Shown here piece after piece: positions 61,266-64,000 of a DNA stretch of 64,000 bases (the stretch's first letter is position 1; each line of letters opens with the position of its first letter). The notes under the pieces were generated by a model. It was not told the DNA's origin and did no database searches. It saw only the letters and a list, made by a program, of their open reading frames with translations. Position numbers and translations under genes: made by a program. The DNA comes from Gigaspora margarita (taxonomy: Eukaryota; Glomeromycota; Glomeromycetes; Diversisporales; Gigasporaceae), in assembly GCA_009809945.1 (NCBI GenBank), contig WTPW01000670.1, positions 5,890 through 69,889 of the forward strand, written 5' to 3'.

Positions 61266-62328
61266 GGACGATCACTTGTACCAGATTTTCATACAAACGA
61301 AATAACAAACTACTGGAGTTAGATGAAGAAGCACTACAAAAAATGGTTTTTATAAAGGTCAACTATTTGCTCGGGGACTCCTTTATATATTCAGCATGCA
61401 AGCCAAAAGCAACTGTGAGAGAACGAGTGAAAAAACAAGCAGGCGGCGCTTTAGTAAACGCAGAATTTTTAGTAGAGAATTTTCTTCGTCGACAAAATTT
61501 TTTGCAGTGACTTAACGGAGAACAGTACTCTGTTTTTCAAAAACACTCCTTGGAAAATCTAAAGGACTTGAACCAAACACTTACAAGTACCTACTACCAT
61601 ATTCTCGCTCGGAGTTTTTTTTCTGGAATTTGGAACAAAAAGTGGGAAATTCGGCTTACCCCCTCCAAAAGATCGGCATTGTTGTTCCTATCCTAATCGG
61701 GAAGAAGGCATGCAAGTCAGTAAACAGGAACAGACGCGTTTGGAGTCATGACGCAAAGGAGTAAGCTGATCTGCAGAATAAATTCTAGAATTTTCTTTTC
61801 TCTTTTTTCTTACATGTATATATAATACTTAGGTGGGCCGTTTCCCTGCGCAGTATTATATAATTTTTACCGTTAAGCATAAACGTAAATGTGCTATCAT
61901 AGCTATTTACTTTTTGCCCTTTTCTTCTCTCTTTTCTTTTTCTTTTGTTTGTATTTTGGTTATTCATTTAGGTAGTATAGTTATCCCCCCTTTTTTATTT
62001 CCTTTTATTTTCTTTATCTGTTTTCTTTTTCTGGCAGAATCCTGCTACTCGAGAAGTTAGGAGAAGAGGGTTAAAAAAGTAGGCAGTTATGATAGGCGGC
62101 AAACTCCAATTAATGATTTGGACAATTCTAATTCTAATGAGATGAAGGGTTTATGATAAGAAAAAGTTTGATATAGCAGATCACTTTTAGGTGCCCTTAG
62201 TGGTAACCGGATGGGTCGCACTTTAGATATCCAAACCAACTTATTTGTAGGTAGCTCATAATGTACTGGTGTTACATTTATGTAAAATAAAGTTGCGGCA
62301 TGACTGCCGAATTTTTAAAAAAAAAAAA
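61266..62328 (+). mobile_element. Noncoding retroposon (family R), copy D, complete, 1,063 bp
   Basis: A perfect 17-bp duplication, GTTATATAAGTAATATA, flanks it (61249-61265, 62329-62345), and it ends in poly(A). The middle (AAAAGATCGGCATTGTTGTT, AACAGGAACAGACGCGT) matches E closely. The 3' end, ATAAAGTTGCGGCATGACTG, resembles the SINE C end, ATAAAGTAGCGCATGGTTG. Short frames at 61785-62060 are T-rich and not conserved. Confidence 0.9.
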
Positions 62329-62549
62329 GTTATATAAGTAATATATAAAAAATTGATTATCTTAAATAAAGTGAATATATTTAAATGCATTTGTTGTTAA
62401 TAAGAAATAATTAAAGATAATAATTATTATATTCACATAATTTGCTTTTTGCGAATTTTTAAATGCTTTACAGATTTTCATCACTAACCAAATACAGAGC
62501 TATAGGAAATAAACAAAAAACACTTCACGTTTAAATAAATAATAACTAA

Positions 62550-64000
62550 GATACAGCCCGAAGTGGGCCAGAAACTACTCCAAAGGACAGTTATCAGATA
62601 ACTACAAGTATTTCACGCAAAAGGAAAAGAACTGGCCCTACAGATACACCTCTCATCTTTAACGCTATTCTCCTTCGGGAGACTGAAAGACAAATAAGAG
62701 CACATAAAACTACATCTCTGTACTCACACCTTCTACAATTAAACATGGAACCTACTCCCCAACCTAGCTCTACCCTAACTTTCACACTTCAGATTCTCAT
62801 AGAAAGAAAAAATCTCACCTATCAGACCCAGAAATGCCCTCAAATGACAACGAAAAAAGTGGCCAAATCAGTTTACCCCCGTTAGACTCAGACATGACGT
62901 CAATACCCGATCGATCAACAACAATATGCACAGATCAAAACAACAATCCAGATTTAGTGATGAACAATGCAGGACCCGGACCCAACTTAGACCACGAGCA
63001 CCCATTACAGAAAACAGATCTACATGATTCCCACGACTCCTCCCAATTATCTTCCCACGACCTATCCGACCCTCCAACCCAAAACAAACTGGACGACATT
63101 GACTTTATCGATATAGATGATTACGTGCCTTCATCAACACAAATCAACGCCCTCTTAGCCAGGGAAATTCCAACAAACACAGATGACGTAGACATGGACT
63201 ACAGATCAGATCATATCGTCAAGTCAATATCCAATCGTAACAATGCTCCAAGCTACAGCCAAGTGGCCCGCCGGAACTGACCCCAAGAGCCGATGTCCCA
63301 AGAACTGACCACATTATAGACAGAGGCCGTCGCAGAGGCCCTAAGAAAAACCAAAGATCGTCCTTTAGATACAAACGCATGGAACCTAGACAAAAACCTT
63401 CACACATTAACAAACCAAAATGATCTTAAAAAATTTTTCTCAGATAAATTCTCACACCGACCGACAGAACACTTACATACCTCCTGCAATTTATCTCAAA
63501 TTCAAGAACAGGGATACAGCCTTTTTTTGCTTCTTCACCAAAGATAGAAGGAGTAAACCAGCACACCAAATAGAATACGAGAAATGTTTCAATAAGGCCC
63601 TGAACAACTACAAAAGAATGCATAAAGTTTCAATGACGAACAAAAAGAATAGAGATCAAATTTATATGATGCTCAAAAAGAAACTAGCGGCCAATTATAT
63701 CACCAACCTTAACTTCATCACATTGAACGCACACCAAACCACTATCATGATGTACTACTGTGCAAAATTTGCCCAAATAGAAGACATCATACCATTCGAA
63801 ACAATGAGAATGCTCCTCGGCGAAGCTGCATCTAAGGACCTCAAACCCTTACCAGACAGCCCGGACCTAATTCCAGAAGATATTACCGAATTTTTTCCCT
63901 TCGCATTACCTATCAGTGACCGTAAACAGACCAGAGCAGTGGTAGCTGCACTCAAAAAAATCTTCTCCTTTACACAACTCCCAAGCTCATACTTCTATGA
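62550..64000 (+). pseudogene. Non-LTR retrotransposon ORF1-like reading frame, broken, running off the window
   Basis: A frame open from 62550 carries RKRKRTGPTDTPLIFNAILL and the ATG at 62745 (MEPTPQPSSTLTF). It shifts near 62785 to the frame of 62834-63280 (MPSNDNEKSGQISLPP, ending PSYSQVARRN). Stops at 63278 and 63317 interrupt it, yet protein-like sequence goes on in the same frame (KKFFSDKFSHRPTEHLHT). A shift near 63510-63530, at a run of seven T, leads into a frame open to the last base (KDRRSKPAHQIEYEKCFN, PFETMRMLLGEAASKDLK). The acidic, Ser/Asp-rich first part followed by an SYSQVARR-type motif resembles LINE ORF1 proteins known from these fungi. No reverse transcriptase domain is inside the window. 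Base composition is clearly less AT-rich than the surroundings. Confidence 0.65.

Overview
The window reads as a eukaryotic, strongly AT-rich, transposon-dominated genome segment. It most likely comes from an arbuscular mycorrhizal (glomeromycotan) fungus of the Rhizophagus/Glomus type. This rests on GT-AG introns of about 50-80 bp, TTAGGG-type telomere-like tracts, and degenerate Mutator-like (FAR1/SWIM/zinc-knuckle) and DDE transposases whose residues resemble families I know from Rhizophagus. The species call is inference. There are no bacterial features. Two assembly gaps (26294-27082 and 49898-50162) lie inside palindromic repeats.

Layout. 1-4.8 kb: a mariner-like element end, then a 4.0-kb Mutator-like element (761-4765) with a dead transposase. 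5.6-7.8 kb: a degenerate tandem repeat whose units carry long palindromes, interrupted by a 221-bp element. 8.5-12.8 kb: a pogo-like MITE, two tRNA-headed retroposons (SINE A and B), a second type of retroposon, and MITEs inside the SINEs. 12.9-17.1 kb: a nested inverted-repeat complex. 18.2-19.8 kb: a foldback and a Harbinger-like MITE. 22.0-25.2 kb: the only host-type gene, eight exons on the minus strand, with a hAT-like element in its first intron. 25.9-30.9 kb: a palindromic satellite with a unit of about 195 bp. 31.7-37.4 kb: a second Mutator-like transposase gene (minus strand) cut by a SINE, a Harbinger-like MITE that itself holds a MULE-type MITE, and another MULE-type MITE. 38-42 kb: small MITEs and A/T-rich low-complexity DNA. 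42.8-45.0 kb: a decayed DDE transposase. 47.4-51.1 kb: a four-level nest of retroposon, retroposon, hAT element and foldback MITE. 51.3-54.3 kb: a tandem array of about 115-bp units interrupted by three elements. 54.3-61 kb: MITEs and a 538-bp hairpin. 61.3-62.3 kb: a complete retroposon with a 17-bp target duplication. 62.5-64 kb: a decayed reading frame of LINE ORF1 type running off the window.

How the parts relate. Almost every element boundary was fixed by finding a target-site duplication (TSD) of the length expected for its superfamily: TTA/TAA for PIF-Harbinger, 8 bp for hAT, 9-10 bp for Mutator, TA for Tc1/mariner-pogo, 13-17 bp for retroposons. The nesting gives a relative order of insertion. 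Four elements with Mutator-type or similar ends each carry internal telomere-like TTAGGG/CCCTAA tracts, which is the most unusual recurring pattern here. The transposase genes show stop codons that fit C-to-T or G-to-A decay. Nothing in the window looks like an operon or a multi-gene pathway.
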